From NCBI GenBank assembly GCA_023078685.1, contig JALGAS010000010.1, forward strand, positions 992,001 through 1,056,000: 64,000 nucleotides of DNA. The letters are read 5' to 3'. This DNA is from Neopestalotiopsis rosae (Eukaryota > Ascomycota > Sordariomycetes > Amphisphaeriales > Sporocadaceae). This document shows positions 12,083-24,131 of this stretch, piece after piece. Each line of letters opens with the position of its first letter. Position 1 is the first letter of the stretch. A program made the translations under genes and the position numbers. A model generated the notes under the pieces. That model was not told the DNA's origin and did no database searches. It was given only the letters and a program-made list of their open reading frames with translations.

Positions 12083-15000
12083 ATGCTATCGGTGTATTTA
12101 TTGCTTGGCATTGCCTTGGCGGCAATAGGTGAGTGAGCTTCAGTACTGCATTGGTAAGGGACAAGAATCGAAGGGTCAAGAACAAGAAGAAGACGAAAGA
12201 AAAAAGCGTATCATGATCAGGTTTATTCAATACCGGTATGAGTTGGTCCAGAAGACCATTGACTCACGTGCACAACAGCCCAAATCATCACATATGGCCC
12301 AATATCCGGCTCCGCCACAGATTACCCGACGCCCACGCTGCCCTCGTCCGTGAACGTGGCCGCCAGCGTCACGCCCAACGTGGACAACCCGTCGGCTCCC
12401 GACGCGCAAAAGCTATGCCCGGGCTACACCGCGTCCAACGTGGCCGAGAACGCCGCCGGCAGTGGCTTCCACGCCGACCTGACGCTGGCCGGGCCCCCGT
12501 GCAACGTGTACGGCAACGACATTGTGGATCTCGTCCTCGAGGTCGAGTACCAGAATGCCACGCGCCTCAATGTCCGGATATATCCGCGGGACCTGGTGCC
12601 CGCCAACCACTCGCAGTACATTCTCCCCGAGTTTCTCAGCCCCGTGGGCGTCGTGGAGGAGGGTTCGACCGCCAACAACAGCGATCTGGTGCTCGAGTGG
12701 TGCAATGAGCCGTCTTTTCAATTCAAGGTTTCCCGCGCGCACGGCGGCGAAGTGCTCTTCGACACATACGGCACAGTGATTGTCTTTGAGGACCAGTTTC
12801 TCGAAATGGTCACCTCCATGGTCCCCGACTACAACATTTACGGACTGCCAGAAAGCATCCGCCCTTTCCGCATCAGCAATGACTACACCCAGACCTTTTG
12901 GAACCAGTACCCAGTGATGAATGATAACCCACTCGACACCAATTTGCATAGCGTGCATCCCGTCTATGTCGAGACACGCTATGGCAGCAGCGGAAATGCA
13001 AGCAATGGAAGCACAAGCGGCTCATCCAAGTCGCATGTCGTCTATGGCCGCAACATGCACGGGCAAGAGTGGCTCATGCGGCCTGATCGCATCATTTACC
13101 GGACCATTGGGGGAAGTTTTGACTTTTACTTCTTCAGCGGGCCGACGGTGAATGAGGCTCTGGCTCAGCAGCAGCTTGGTGTCATTAAAACGCCGGTCAT
13201 GCAGCCGTACTGGGCTCTGGGTAAGTACATAAAAATCGCAGTGTCCATCTTGACAATCCCAAAAACTTGAACGCTAACACATTCCGCTCACTAGGCTTTC
13301 ATCAGGTATGTGGCACAGTTTGAGATTGTGAGACCTTTTAAAGGTATTCAGGACTAACACGGTGTCATCGCATCAGGTTCGGTGGGGCTATCGCAACTGG
13401 AGCATTCTTCAAGAAGTAGTAGACAATTACGCAGCAGCCAACATCCAGCTCGAAGGTATCTGGAACGACTTGGACTACCTGTTCCAGTACCGCGACTTTC
13501 AAAACGACGAAAACACATATCCTATCGCCGAGGGTAAAGAATTCCTGGATCGTCTCCACGCCAATGGCCAGTACTGGGTGCCTATTCTGGATCCCAATAT
13601 TTATGCCCCGGATCCGACCAACGAGACGGATGCGTATGCGCCATATGAGCGAGGCGCGGCGCTTCAGGCGTTCATACGCGACGGTGTGGGTGGTGGTGGC
13701 TTCTACTACGGGGATCAATGGCCCGGCTACAGCGTTTGGCCCGACTTTCTGATTCCGCAGTCTCAAGAATTCTGGACGAATGAGTTTCTTATTTTCCACG
13801 AAAAGCTGGCCTACGATGGGTGGTGGCTGGATTTGTCCGATCTCTCCTCGTGGTGTACTGGATCGTGCGGCACGGGCAATCTGGCGTACCAACCGGTCCA
13901 CGTCCCGTTCAAGCTGCCGGGGGAACCAGGCGAAGTATCCTACGAGTATCCCGAGGCATTCAACATTACCAATGCCACGGAAGCAGCCTCAGCCAGCGCG
14001 GCTGCGGCCTCTCAGTCTGCTGCATACCCTTCCGTGGCAGATCAAGCCTCGCCCACTGTAGGCTTCACGGAGCCGACGCCAGGAGTTCGCAACATTAGCT
14101 ATCCACCCTATGTCCTCAACAACACCCTGACCGGCCATGCCCTGGAAAAGTCGGAGGTGGCCCCCTACGCAACGCACAGTGATGAGTTTAATACGACTGA
14201 GTATGAGATGCATAACCTTTTCGGTATCCAGAGTTCAAATGCCTCATACAATGGGCTTGCAGCAGTATTCCCCGGAAAAAGACCGTTCCTGATTTCCCGG
14301 TCCACGTCTCCCGGCAGCGGAAACATTACGGGTCACTGGGGTGGCGACTCAAACTCGAAATGGGGCAACATGTACTTGACTATTGCGCAGGCCCTGACCT
14401 TTAGTATTGCCGGAGTGCCCTACTTTGGCGTCGAAACCTGCGGTTTCAATGGTAATGCAGACATGGAGCTGTGTACACGCTGGATGGAGTTGAGTGCCTT
14501 CTTCCCGCTCTATCGCAACCACAACTCGCGACCAGGCAACACCATCGCCCAGGAAGCATACGTCTGGGCGACCACGGCAGAAGGAACGCGGCGGGCCTTG
14601 GATGTGCGCTTCAAGCTTCTCGCATACACGTACACGCTGTTCTGGAAGGCTCACACGGCCGGTGCGACCGTGATGCGCGCGGTGCAGTGGGAGTTCCCCA
14701 ACGAGGAGAGCCTGAGGGGCGTCGACAACCAGTTCATGCTCGGCCCCAGCATCCTCATCACGCCGGTGCTAGAACCCCTGGCCACGACCGTCCGCGGCGT
14801 CTTTCCGGGCGTTGCTGACGGAACTAGGTGGTATGACTGGTACAACTACGCCGAGGTGCAAGCCCAGCCTGGTGAAAACAAGACGATTGATGCACCACTC
14901 GTGCATATACCCGTCTTCATCAGAGGTGGCAGTATCATTACCTCGCAGAAGCCTGGCAACACGACCAAGACGACACGCACCAATCCCTGGACTATCATTG

Positions 15001-15415
15001 TCGGGCTGGACAACCAGCAAGAGGCGGCGGGAAGCTTGTACCTCGACGATGGACTCAGCCTAGTTCAGAATGCCACCAAGGAAATCAATGTGAGTAGATC
15101 CTCGGCTGCTTTGAACGAGACTTTGGCGACATCGCTTATCTAACATGACTCTAGCTCTCCTTTGCCAATGCGACGCTGTCTGCCACCATTGATGGCGACT
15201 ATATGGACAAGAGTCCCCTCGCAAACATCACAATTGCCGGATGGGAGGGAACGATTCCGAGTATGAGAGTATCGGTAGGAGGGAGTGAAGTTGAATGCAG
15301 CGGCGCCAGTATCAACCTGAACGCAAACACCCTTTTCGTCCAAAACCTCCAGGATATTCTAAATGATGGCGCTTGGGCGGGAGATTTCTCCATTCAATTT
15401 GTGAATAGCACATGA
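12083..15415 (+). CDS. Secreted GH31 alpha-glucosidase
   Basis: Five exons: 12083-12128, 12279-13220, 13295-13305 (11 nt), 13377-15089, 15155-15415; 990 aa. The first exon encodes only the start of a signal peptide (MLSVYLLLGIALAA), which decides the start; the mature part begins in exon 2. Order: N-terminal beta-sandwich, then the catalytic barrel beginning at the conserved YWALGFHQVRWGY block, which is only restored if the 11-nt exon is used. Nucleophile Asp is in WWLDLSD (D485), acid/base Asp in HWGGDSNS (D655). Many N-x-S/T sites fit a glycosylated secreted enzyme. An Ala/Ser-rich insert lies at about residues 535-555. Role: release of glucose from maltose or starch oligomers, or a related alpha-linked substrate; GH31 also contains alpha-xylosidases. 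Confidence 0.92.
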
Positions 15416-15714
15416 TTTCTGGGGCGATGCGGCGCTGATCGTTTCTTCGGGAGTATGTACCCGCTGTGGCTCATATATGTAGCTGCCACAAAGGTAATAT
15501 TGATCGAACTGGGTAAATCTTGTCAACGGGCGGTCGCCATACTGCATGGGATGCATTGTCGATTCGTATTGCAAGCTGATTTCGATATGTCATCGGTGTC
15601 AATTGAATAAGCGTGCAATCGGTTGCTGCAACGCCACGCCCTCACAATGACCAGTTTGTCTCATCTGGCAACACTTCTGCGTCACCTAGGGGCATATAGT
15701 GGATGGAGTTTGGA

Positions 15715-16538
15715 TCAGAAGCGCCAGAATCTCCCCCAGCCTGATGGTGCCTGCCCGGCCTCATGCACATGTGATTTGTGTCTTCGTTCATTCGTGTAGT
15801 TATCAAAAATAGTAGGTTTGGCGGTACCTAGGAATACCTTGACCTCATTGCGGGCGCGCTGGAGAATATCTGTCGTCTGATCCCTGAAAGCAGCGACGTG
15901 GCCGTCCTTTGGGAGACATTGATGGCTGGTCAAGCCCAACTGCTTCATGGCACGTCCGAGGGCGGCATCTCCACCTTCTAGGTGTATGGCGCCGAGAACC
16001 GCTTCTATTAACGTAGCTTTGGGCTTCACTTTCGAATGCGAATCGAGTGCTGCGGTCTGTTTTGGATGCAAATGAATACAGCGGTGGAGACCGTGTTTAT
16101 GATATACCTTGATGAGGTTGTCATTGCTGAGAACCTCCTGGCATATTCTCGTCCACTCCTTTGAAGCTAACGACGGAATATGAGCAGAAGTCCTTGATCC
16201 ACAGGACATGGATACTCACCCGAGCCAGGTCCTTTACAGAGCCATAATTTGCAGAGAAACACTTGAATGATGGAATCGCCATATATGGCCAATCTCATGT
16301 TGTCGGGCACAACAATGCGCCGACCATCCAGGAGGACTGTGGAAACCACTTCATCTTTGCTCGCATTTAGAGCTTCGGCGAAGAGAAGCCTAGACTTGAC
16401 TCGGTATCCAGTCGCTTCTTCGCACTGCCAAATTTTGGTGCCGAATACTTTTTCGAAGGGCTTCGCTTCCGGCTGATTTGGGGAAAGTATTCTGGCGAGT
16501 CTGCTGGAGAGCAGCTGCGATAGCCCCTTGAGCCTCAT
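15715..16538 (-). CDS. Small RNase III-fold protein
   Basis: Exons 16538-16220 and 16166-15715 with a 53-bp intron give 256 aa. The fold is visible in the helix-loop around RLAIYGDSIIQ (the family signature is usually ERLEFLGDAVL) and in ATLIEAVLGAIHLEGG (usually DVVEALIGAIYLDGG). The signature Asp of GDS and the second-motif Glu remain, but the first acidic pair is replaced by L-A. No double-stranded-RNA-binding domain follows. It may be a degenerate or structural RNase III-like protein, as in mitochondrial ribosomal L44-type proteins, or a weakly active nuclease. It shares a divergent 705-bp promoter region with the TDP2-like gene. Confidence 0.75.
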
Positions 16539-17243
16539 GCTTTGAAAACTGAGCGCGCTGGAAGCAAACGAGGAGACAGGTGCGAAGACATCAAATAGTC
16601 AAAGTCGCATCGCATACGTGTGTTGCAAGCTGGATTGTCACCCGTGCATCTGCCTCCCACAGGAAGCTACAGTTGATGCGCTTGACGCGTCTTGCCTGGC
16701 GGCTCGAGGCCTTCGCGGGCGTCATGACCCGCTAATCCTACGGCGCACATCACGTGGGGACATCGAACATTATAGTGGGCAGCGCGCCGGACAGACAGCA
16801 CTAATCTACCCGCGACCTGGAGATCTATCGTAACGCGCAATTGACTGCCAACCAGAGCGTTTTCAGCAAATCCAAGAGGGTTTTATACATCGCAGCACTC
16901 AGTCAGAGATACGAATAATGATGCCTCCCAGATCTGATTGTACCAGAATTAGCGCAGCTTGGTGTTGTCAAGTGCTCACACCATACACGAAAAAGTTCCC
17001 TCTTGGACAGACAGCAGTGATTGGGTGAGAATGCCCCCACTGTTTTCATTCGCATCATAGTGATTACAGGCACCTAGCAACGAACAACATGCATGAATAG
17101 TTCACATACATGTACCGTAAGCAAACTTCTCCGCTGATTGGATTTCTCGTCTTCTTGCTTTCCTTTTTCTCTCTAGCATTTAATCATTTTCCATCTTCTA
17201 CAGTGATCTTGTTCAACATCGACGCCAAAGACAAACGCCAATC
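16539..17243. promoter_or_regulatory. Divergent promoter region
   Basis: 705 bp between the start of the RNase III-like gene (minus) and the start of the TDP2-like gene (plus). The last 100 bp before 17244 are CT-rich, as in many fungal leaders. No further element recognised. Confidence 0.5.
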
Positions 17244-18299
17244 ATGAACGAAATCTTCACAAAAGCCATCAAGGATTCCGAGCTTCTAAGGAAGACCGAG
17301 GTTCCGTGGAAGCCGGATGAGCCTTTTCATCAACCATATAATGTCTACGACGAAACAGCGTCTACATGGATCTCAAAGAAACCATCTGAACATACAGCGC
17401 CTCCTAAAGACATCACGAGCATTACGCTTTACAGCTGGAACATTGATTTCATGTTGCCATTTGGCGAGGCCAGAATGAAAGCGGCCTTTGATCATCTTGG
17501 TGGTCTTGTGAAAGAATTGTCTACAACTTCATTAACTGCCCCCGTCATCTTCCTCCAAGAGTGTACACCCGAGGACCTTGCCACTATTTCCTCCATCCCG
17601 TGGGTCCGTGAACGCTTTGTCCTGACCGACCTCGATGCCACATACTGGGCCACCAACCACTATGGCACCACGATTCTCCTCGACGCTCGTCTGCCAGTCA
17701 CTTCGCTCTTTCGTGTTCACTACTCACAGACGCGCATGGACCGAGATGCCTTTTTCGTAGACCTCACTCTCGAAATCGATGGCAGAAAGCAGGTCATTCG
17801 ACTCTGTAATAGTCACCTCGAGTCACTCGCGCTGGCACCCCCCATGCGCCCGGCACAGATGCGCCTCATTTCTCACTATCTGCACGACAAAGGTGCATAC
17901 GCCGCACTAGCGGCCGGGGATTTTAATGCCATCCAGCCTTTTGATCGCACACTGCACAGCGACAACAATCTGAAAGACGGCTTCCTAGAGCACGGAGGTA
18001 AGGAGGACAGCGAGGAGGGCTATACCTGGGGCCAGCAAGCGGCGACGAAACTCAGGGAGCAGTTTGGGTGCTCGCGCATGGACAAGGTCTACTTTAGTGG
18101 AGGACTGAATTTGCTCGAGTTTACTCGCTTCGGCCAGGACGTTGAGCTGCCTGAGGGAGTGAGCGAGAACTCGGACGAGTCTCGAAAGAGGAACGAAATT
18201 GTGGCGCTTGGTTTTGACAAGCCGTGGGTGACGGACCACTTGGGAATTATGGCCAAGTTCGAGCTCGTGCTAAAGGACGAAGACAGAGGGCAGCTTTGA
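17244..18299 (+). CDS. TDP2-like endonuclease/exonuclease/phosphatase-family phosphodiesterase
   Basis: Single exon, 351 aa. The EEP fold motifs appear in order: LYSWNID (N66), FLQECTP (E106), CNSHLES (H191), AAGDFNAI (D226, N228) and VTDHLGI (D331, H332). All metal and catalytic positions are present. The set, with Q-E-C, L-E-S and the final D-H-L-G-I, matches the tyrosyl-DNA phosphodiesterase 2 branch, which removes 5'-tyrosyl adducts left by topoisomerase II. No ubiquitin-binding UBA domain precedes it, so it may act on another phosphodiester. No signal peptide; likely nuclear or cytosolic. Confidence 0.87.
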   Translation: MNEIFTKAIKDSELLRKTEVPWKPDEPFHQPYNVYDETASTWISKKPSEHTAPPKDITSITLYSWNIDFMLPFGEARMKAAFDHLGGLVKELSTTSLTAPVIFLQECTPEDLATISSIPWVRERFVLTDLDATYWATNHYGTTILLDARLPVTSLFRVHYSQTRMDRDAFFVDLTLEIDGRKQVIRLCNSHLESLALAPPMRPAQMRLISHYLHDKGAYAALAAGDFNAIQPFDRTLHSDNNLKDGFLEHGGKEDSEEGYTWGQQAATKLREQFGCSRMDKVYFSGGLNLLEFTRFGQDVELPEGVSENSDESRKRNEIVALGFDKPWVTDHLGIMAKFELVLKDEDRGQL

Positions 18300-19709
18300 G
18301 CTTCTGGAGTTCATAATTGACATGGCTTGCATGTCGCAAACAGTAGGTGTGAAGACTTTCAGCAATGGACTGTTCACAGCAGTGCAGATAGCATGTTATG
18401 GAGCCATGGAAAGTGAGTTGCTTGTCGATAAAGTTGTACAAAGGTTCGAAGCCATGGCATGATGAAATCAATAACTTGGTCTGCATGCTGTGCTCATATG
18501 AGTCCATACATTATTTTTACGCTGAGTCAAGTCGCATGCAAGATTGACTGAAGTGCGCTGGATGTTTTACTCACTGCCTTGAAGGATTCGCAGATCTGGC
18601 GGCTGAGGTCTAGCATGGCCCCGGTCATATCATGGCAAAATCACTGATAGACCTGTACTAGGTAGTTCCGCGCTCTTGGTCAGACGGCCAGACGAGGAAA
18701 GCGAAGAAAAACTACGGTGCTCTCAACCGCACTGTTTAGTGAATGAATAGATTGAGGACCCTGCCGACAAAGAACCGTTACCAAAACGCTTTGATGGAGG
18801 GTGTTTCCTCCGCGGTATATTCGGACCATTGTGGATATGAACGTGCATTTTCAGGTGAACCAGTGCGCTGGTGCTCTAGTAGGTCCCACTGTACCTAATA
18901 CGATGGGGAACATTGAAGGCAGCAAAGGCAGCTAGCTGCACACCACGACTTTGGCAATAACCAGGACCCTTTCACACGAATCTGTGTTCCCAAGCTCAAG
19001 ACGTAAGTGATACCTGCTTACCGGCACGGAACGGCTGACACGCCACCTGACAATGTGTCTTATTAAATATTCCTTAGTCATGATGCTGCTGGCCTGGCTG
19101 CCTGCTCTTCCTTGCAGCTTGGCAGCTTATGTCTTCCGCTGGATTGAGATCGTGGCTAAGTCTTGACTAGCCGCCCTAGCAGTCAAGGTCAGTGGCTCTA
19201 CCCGCTGTAGGCTGCTCTTTTTTCGGAAACAGGGCAAGCACTGCCCACAGCCGATCGCGGGCTTTTCTAGCCACCTCATCTTACAATCTACACCCCCTGA
19301 CACACCCCATGGCCATATAACTAACTTTCATTGTACACGCAAACTGACAACAGAAGCTCACAGATTTTTAATCGACATATATATGAGCAGCTTTGCGCCA
19401 ACGTACTCCAAAAAAGAAGGAAAACGATCAAGAAGAAAAATAAGGTTTTCGGCTTGGACTTACACAAACTAGAGGAATGTTCCCTGCATAAATTGGCCAG
19501 GTTTTGGATATCGAACCACCGTCGCGCCAACACCATATTCGCGGGTGCGCGGTAGCCAAACCGCATTCTGGCCTCAACGCATCTTGGCGGCATATCTTTG
19601 TTCGGAACATCACATAGCACTCGGTTGCCGGGCTTTGCACGCTATTTCTACCGCTTCACACAAAACCCTGGCCACAAACTCATCAGCCAATCAACCATAA
19701 TCACACAAC
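18300..19709. other. Intergenic, 1.4 kb
   Basis: Downstream of the TDP2-like gene and upstream of the HET gene. No coding sequence supported. No repeats seen. Confidence 0.5.
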
Positions 19710-21452
19710 ATGGACAACGTTCACCCAACGAACCAAGGATGGAGGTCGCGTCTGTATTCTCAGGTGCCGTTGAGATCGAGAAATGGAACCGTGCGGTTGC
19801 TCACAATAGAGCCCCGTAGCCAGACACGGTCCAACACAACCGAGAGCCAAGATATCACGCAATGCTTCCTCAAACTAGAGAATCTGAAGACCCAGCAATC
19901 GGGTTTTGTGGCAATATCGCATGCGTGCGAAAAGGAGGGAGATGGGGAGATCATGGTCAATGGCGCACTTGTTCCAGTATCAAATGAGCTTGCCGTACTA
20001 TTACAGTCGCTTCAACACGAGCATGAACCCGTGACGATATGGGTGGATGCTCTGTGCATCAATTATAGCGACGTCGAGGAGAAGTCGGTACAGCTATCTC
20101 AGATCCCGCAAATCTTCTCCGCTGCCTCATCAACGCTTGTGTACCTTGGTGTGACTGCAGATGAAAGCGACGGTGCAATGGATGCTTTGAACCGTTTGGA
20201 CGAAGAACACCTGACCCCAGCAGCGCAGAAGCTCCTGCTGGCTGCAATCCGAAAGACGCCCTGGATTGCAAAGTTGCCAACTACAGAGGCGCAGCCAAGT
20301 CAGCCCGCAAAAGAGGAAACTTTGGAAGACCAGCTTGATGCTCTTAGAACCTCGTTCAAGGCATTGATGAGTCGGCAGTATTGGTCCAGACTATGGTCTT
20401 TGACCGAGCTAGTGTTTACAAACAAGGGCTCAGTCATGTGTGGTACTCGTTCTTTGGACCTGCATCGCTTCCATGCGGCAGCCAAGGCTCTTGACGGTGT
20501 TCTCAACATGGCAACATACTCAAAGTGGCTCGAGGCCAGCAAGACGACGAATGCACCCGCGACACTCGACACTACTGAACCGGCCAACTTCTCTGCCTCG
20601 CCGGCTTTGCTCCTCCTAAGTGAGAGGGAGTTCTTCGTGGGCAGCAGAGGCTGGTGGTCGTCTACAGAGCATCCTCTGTTCTCGATTCTCATGAGATATC
20701 ACCTCAATCGCACCGAAAATAGGCTACAATTGAAGCCCGATGAGCAATGCGACCTCATTTTTGGCTATTTGGGACTATCTTCAGACGCTGAGAAGCTTGG
20801 AGTTACCATTGATTACCACAAAGACTGGGCACAAGTCTGCAGGGAGACAACACTATCACTACTACGACACAATCCACGAGTATTGCAGCTATGTCTAGGG
20901 CACTCCAAAGCAGATACCGATCTGCCATCGTGGCTCGTGGACTGGAGCAAGATTGCCCTGCCGGCTTCCTATGATTCTGGTCGATCATTCAATGCGTGTG
21001 GCCCTGCCGATGTCCGCTTCTACCGGCCAGACGCACAAGACGGTAAAGCTATCACGATGAAGGGGGTCATTCTTGATACCATCAATAAAGTGACTTCGGT
21101 GCCCAACGACAGTGAGAACATGCCAGAAGCTATCAACACGGCAATCAAGGAGAACCTGCGGCAGTCCTTGAATATGGCGGAATCACCATACAGCCAAGAT
21201 GCACAACCCAATATCCCAACCAGTATGTTGAAAGAGTCATGCTTCATTACAGAGATTGGCTACATTGGCTGCGGTGAGTACCTGACCAAGGACGATGTCG
21301 TCGCAATACTCTACGGCTCCGAGGTTCCCTTTGCATTGCGAAAACAGGCTGATGCAACATATCGGCTGGTTGGTGAAGTATACGTGGAAGGAATCATGGA
21401 AGGGGAGTTTATGAAAGTGCATAGAGCGGAAAGCAACATCGTTATCTGTTAG
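19710..21452 (+). CDS. HET-domain (heterokaryon incompatibility) protein
   Basis: Single exon, 580 aa. The HET domain (PF06985) spans about residues 67-230: VAISHACEK, then the long helix with NELAVLLQSL, then the hallmark IWVDALCINYSD (110-121) and the QIPQIFSAASSTLVYLG block. The rest (about 230-580) has no recognisable NACHT, ankyrin or WD repeats, so this is a stand-alone HET protein of the kind found in dozens of copies in ascomycete genomes. Known members trigger programmed cell death on fusion of unlike hyphae; most, probably including this one, have no assigned partner. Start chosen at the first ATG that precedes the domain in frame. Confidence 0.92.
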   Translation: MDNVHPTNQGWRSRLYSQVPLRSRNGTVRLLTIEPRSQTRSNTTESQDITQCFLKLENLKTQQSGFVAISHACEKEGDGEIMVNGALVPVSNELAVLLQSLQHEHEPVTIWVDALCINYSDVEEKSVQLSQIPQIFSAASSTLVYLGVTADESDGAMDALNRLDEEHLTPAAQKLLLAAIRKTPWIAKLPTTEAQPSQPAKEETLEDQLDALRTSFKALMSRQYWSRLWSLTELVFTNKGSVMCGTRSLDLHRFHAAAKALDGVLNMATYSKWLEASKTTNAPATLDTTEPANFSASPALLLLSEREFFVGSRGWWSSTEHPLFSILMRYHLNRTENRLQLKPDEQCDLIFGYLGLSSDAEKLGVTIDYHKDWAQVCRETTLSLLRHNPRVLQLCLGHSKADTDLPSWLVDWSKIALPASYDSGRSFNACGPADVRFYRPDAQDGKAITMKGVILDTINKVTSVPNDSENMPEAINTAIKENLRQSLNMAESPYSQDAQPNIPTSMLKESCFITEIGYIGCGEYLTKDDVVAILYGSEVPFALRKQADATYRLVGEVYVEGIMEGEFMKVHRAESNIVIC

Positions 21453-22224
21453 TATAGAATAGACATTCGACGACGGGTTCGCCACCTATGATCAAATCCA
21501 TGCCTCCCTCGGAAGTCTGTGCTTGCAGCAAATAGTTATTTTGCTTAACCCATACTTTGACGTTCTTGCCCTTCCGCATGGGCGTGGTTATTCTGCCAAA
21601 CTTTCCACCGGTTGGTCATTAAATGAAGTTCAAGTCTTGGAAGCGTCAACTGTCTTTCACTCTCAACACATTGCAGACTCGGATTACATTTCTTCCTTTC
21701 CTCCTTCGTAATCACAAGTTACGAGCACCCATCATTCTAACCAGGCAATTGGAAAGGTACAGATCCCTTCTCAAGCCGCTCTATAACTCCTACAAGGTGC
21801 GCAAGGTGTCCGATGGCCGAGTCTCTGGCTTGAGAACCTCCCCTTAGGACATTTTCTCCTTCCCGTTCACCATCAACTAGTCACTGGCACGTCTATCCTC
21901 TCGTTGATTGTGCCAACCCCAATCCTCACAGAAATGTCGTAGTCGTCTCGACCCCGAAGCTTTGACCGACCATATCATTTCCACCGTTCAACGTCCTTTA
22001 CTATCGTTACTGCCTCTTGCCACCGATAGCATTCATAACTTTGACCACCTGAATATCTTCAACTACCAATCCTGACTTTTCTGGCCAATTGGTAAGTACC
22101 CACCAACATTCCTGACTTGCTCCGAACAATTTATTTTCGAATCTCTCAAGCCGACCTGGCTGCTTCTTACCTCCTAGCGCGTGCTTTCTTCAGTCGGAAT
22201 CTAACTAGGAATAGAGAGGCGATC
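21453..22224. other. Intergenic with CT-rich leader
   Basis: 770 bp between the HET gene and the DUF7918 gene. The last 400 bp are pyrimidine-rich and end with a possible leader intron (GTAAGT at about 22091). No gene found. Confidence 0.45.
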
Positions 22225-23522
22225 ATGGTAAAGATCGAAGAAATCCCAGGCCTGGAGGCCTGGGTCTGTGTCAATGGCGAACGTGCGGTCGAGTATGAAC
22301 CGAGCGTTGGACCACCAAAAGTCGAGGAAGTCTTGCCCTTCACATCGACAAAATATGTCCAGTCCATCAGCGGAGCAAATTTCACTCTCCACTGCGTCAT
22401 CGGCCCCGACTTCAATTGGCGCGGCAACACGGAACGCAGCCATCGCGCTATGGGTGTCTTCTACAAGGTTGACGGGAATGAAGACTCGTATTTCGATATC
22501 ATCAAGATGCATCGCTCCAAGCATGTCAAACAGATCCAGTGGCATACAGAAGACCACCGAGGGAGACTCATAAAGCGAACAATGCATTTCGCAAATGTCA
22601 AAACGATCGAATCGAACGACAAGGATCGTATAAAGAGAGAAAAGGAATTTGTCTCTCAGTTAGGAGCCATTGAGATCATAATCAAGCGAATGAAATGGCG
22701 GAAACAGTACCTTCAAGACGAAACTTTTGCCGACGAAGAATCATCCTCGGAGGAAGAGCTGTCTGTGGACCCTCGGTCGATTTCTGAAGAGTCCGAGTCT
22801 GATCAGTCCGAGTCCGAAGATGAAGTTGAAACGCTTGAGATCTCTGAGAAGGCCCTCAAGGGTCGCGCGATTTCTAACTCAACAAGGTGTGTCCTAAAGA
22901 TCAGGATTATGGCAGATGAAACTAAATAAAACCTCAGTTTTGGACCAGCTTGGGTAGCTCCAAAATCGATCCGTAGAGTTGAGACCCCGGCCCAGAATGT
23001 CTCAGCCTCTTTTAGTAGTGGCCTTTCGTCTGCCGGACCGAAGAAGCCCAAATGGCGATGGGCATATTATGTGGACCACGATGTACGCCCTCTCGCAATC
23101 TTCAGATTTCTTTATAGGTCGATGGGTATGTTCTGTCATCCACTAAATTGGTGGACATTTTTAGTGATGTTTTGCTAATCTTGCTTAGATGATCTGCAAA
23201 AGGAATTGATAGTTCCACGACTTTCTTTGCCCTCAGTGGAGGAAGAAGAAGCAGAAGGAGAACCTTCGATCGAGAATCTTTCAATGGAGCAGATTATGCA
23301 ACTCGCACGAGAGAGACTTGAACAGAAAAAAGTGAGTGGACAGTGTCACCAGACCAAGATAACATGTACTGACTGGCACAGGGCGACGTCAAGATCAAAA
23401 CTGAGAAAAAGCCAACGCTGAAACGAGAGCATGGCGAGATAATTGATGTCAAAGAGGAAGACTCAAGTCATGGAGCTCGAAAGTCGGGACAAAGAAGAGT
23501 CTTCGTCGACCTGACGGAGTAA
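22225..23522 (+). CDS. DUF7918 protein with SUMO-type C-terminal motifs
   Basis: Exons 22225-22886, 22938-23125, 23189-23331 and 23382-23522 give 377 aa. The N-terminus (LEAWVCVNGERAVEYE) and the following beta-rich region to about residue 165 match the fungal DUF7918 family. An acidic Ser/Glu/Asp tract follows at about 171-205, then a conserved stretch (PKWRWAYYVDHDVRPLAIFRF) and a helix-rich acidic tail. The last exon contains three psi-K-x-E sites, IKTE (K337), LKRE (K345) and VKEE (K355), and ends VFVDLTE, a SUMO-interacting-motif pattern. Function of the family is unknown; the tail suggests a nuclear protein that is modified by or binds SUMO (inference). An alternative longer start at 22117 adds 36 residues without family support. 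Confidence 0.85.
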
Positions 23523-24131
23523 TCACACTGAGAATACCCCTACGCATGAGCGAGATTCAATCGCGATCCGTCTTTCCTTTGTCTTCTTCTTATTCTAACA
23601 AACACTCTGAGCTCTTGCGACTATGCAACAAGCCATTCCGTCCAATTAATCAACTTCATCGTTCCTTTTCCCAGTCCTTGCGCATCTATTACAGCCCTTT
23701 TCTCACATTCTATGTCAATTCAACCTTTCAAGAACAGAACAGGCACATGGGTGGGGATACGCGAGAGCACTTTCGAGCAAGTCATAGCTGCTGCTTTCAT
23801 GCGATGCTTCTTCTCTTCAAGCAAATAGCCTTGATCCTGTTCGCCCGGCCTTTGGCGGTTGCGAAATCAGTATCCAACAGCGATCAACTTATGTAGTTCG
23901 GGCAGACCACTACACTTAATTCATTTCTTTAAAGGCGCATTTTCTTCTTGTGAAACATTTGAATGTTCTTGTTCGGAACAAACTTTTTCTCAATTTTCAT
24001 ACTTTTTCTATCCCAACGATGTTCAACTAAACGTGAGCGGATAAGAAAGTTTTTACGAAGCGGCATAGTGATACAATCACTCATGAAGTAAGTCAAAGGT
24101 TCTCAAGAAATCGCGAAATTCAAGCGAATAA
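23523..24131. other. Intergenic, no gene seen
   Basis: Downstream of the DUF7918 gene. Short pyrimidine-rich frames only. A fragment that may belong to a second, broken copy starts just after (24132). Confidence 0.4.

Noticed and set aside
12413..12958. 181-codon minus-strand frame
   Set aside because: Shadow of the GH31 second exon.
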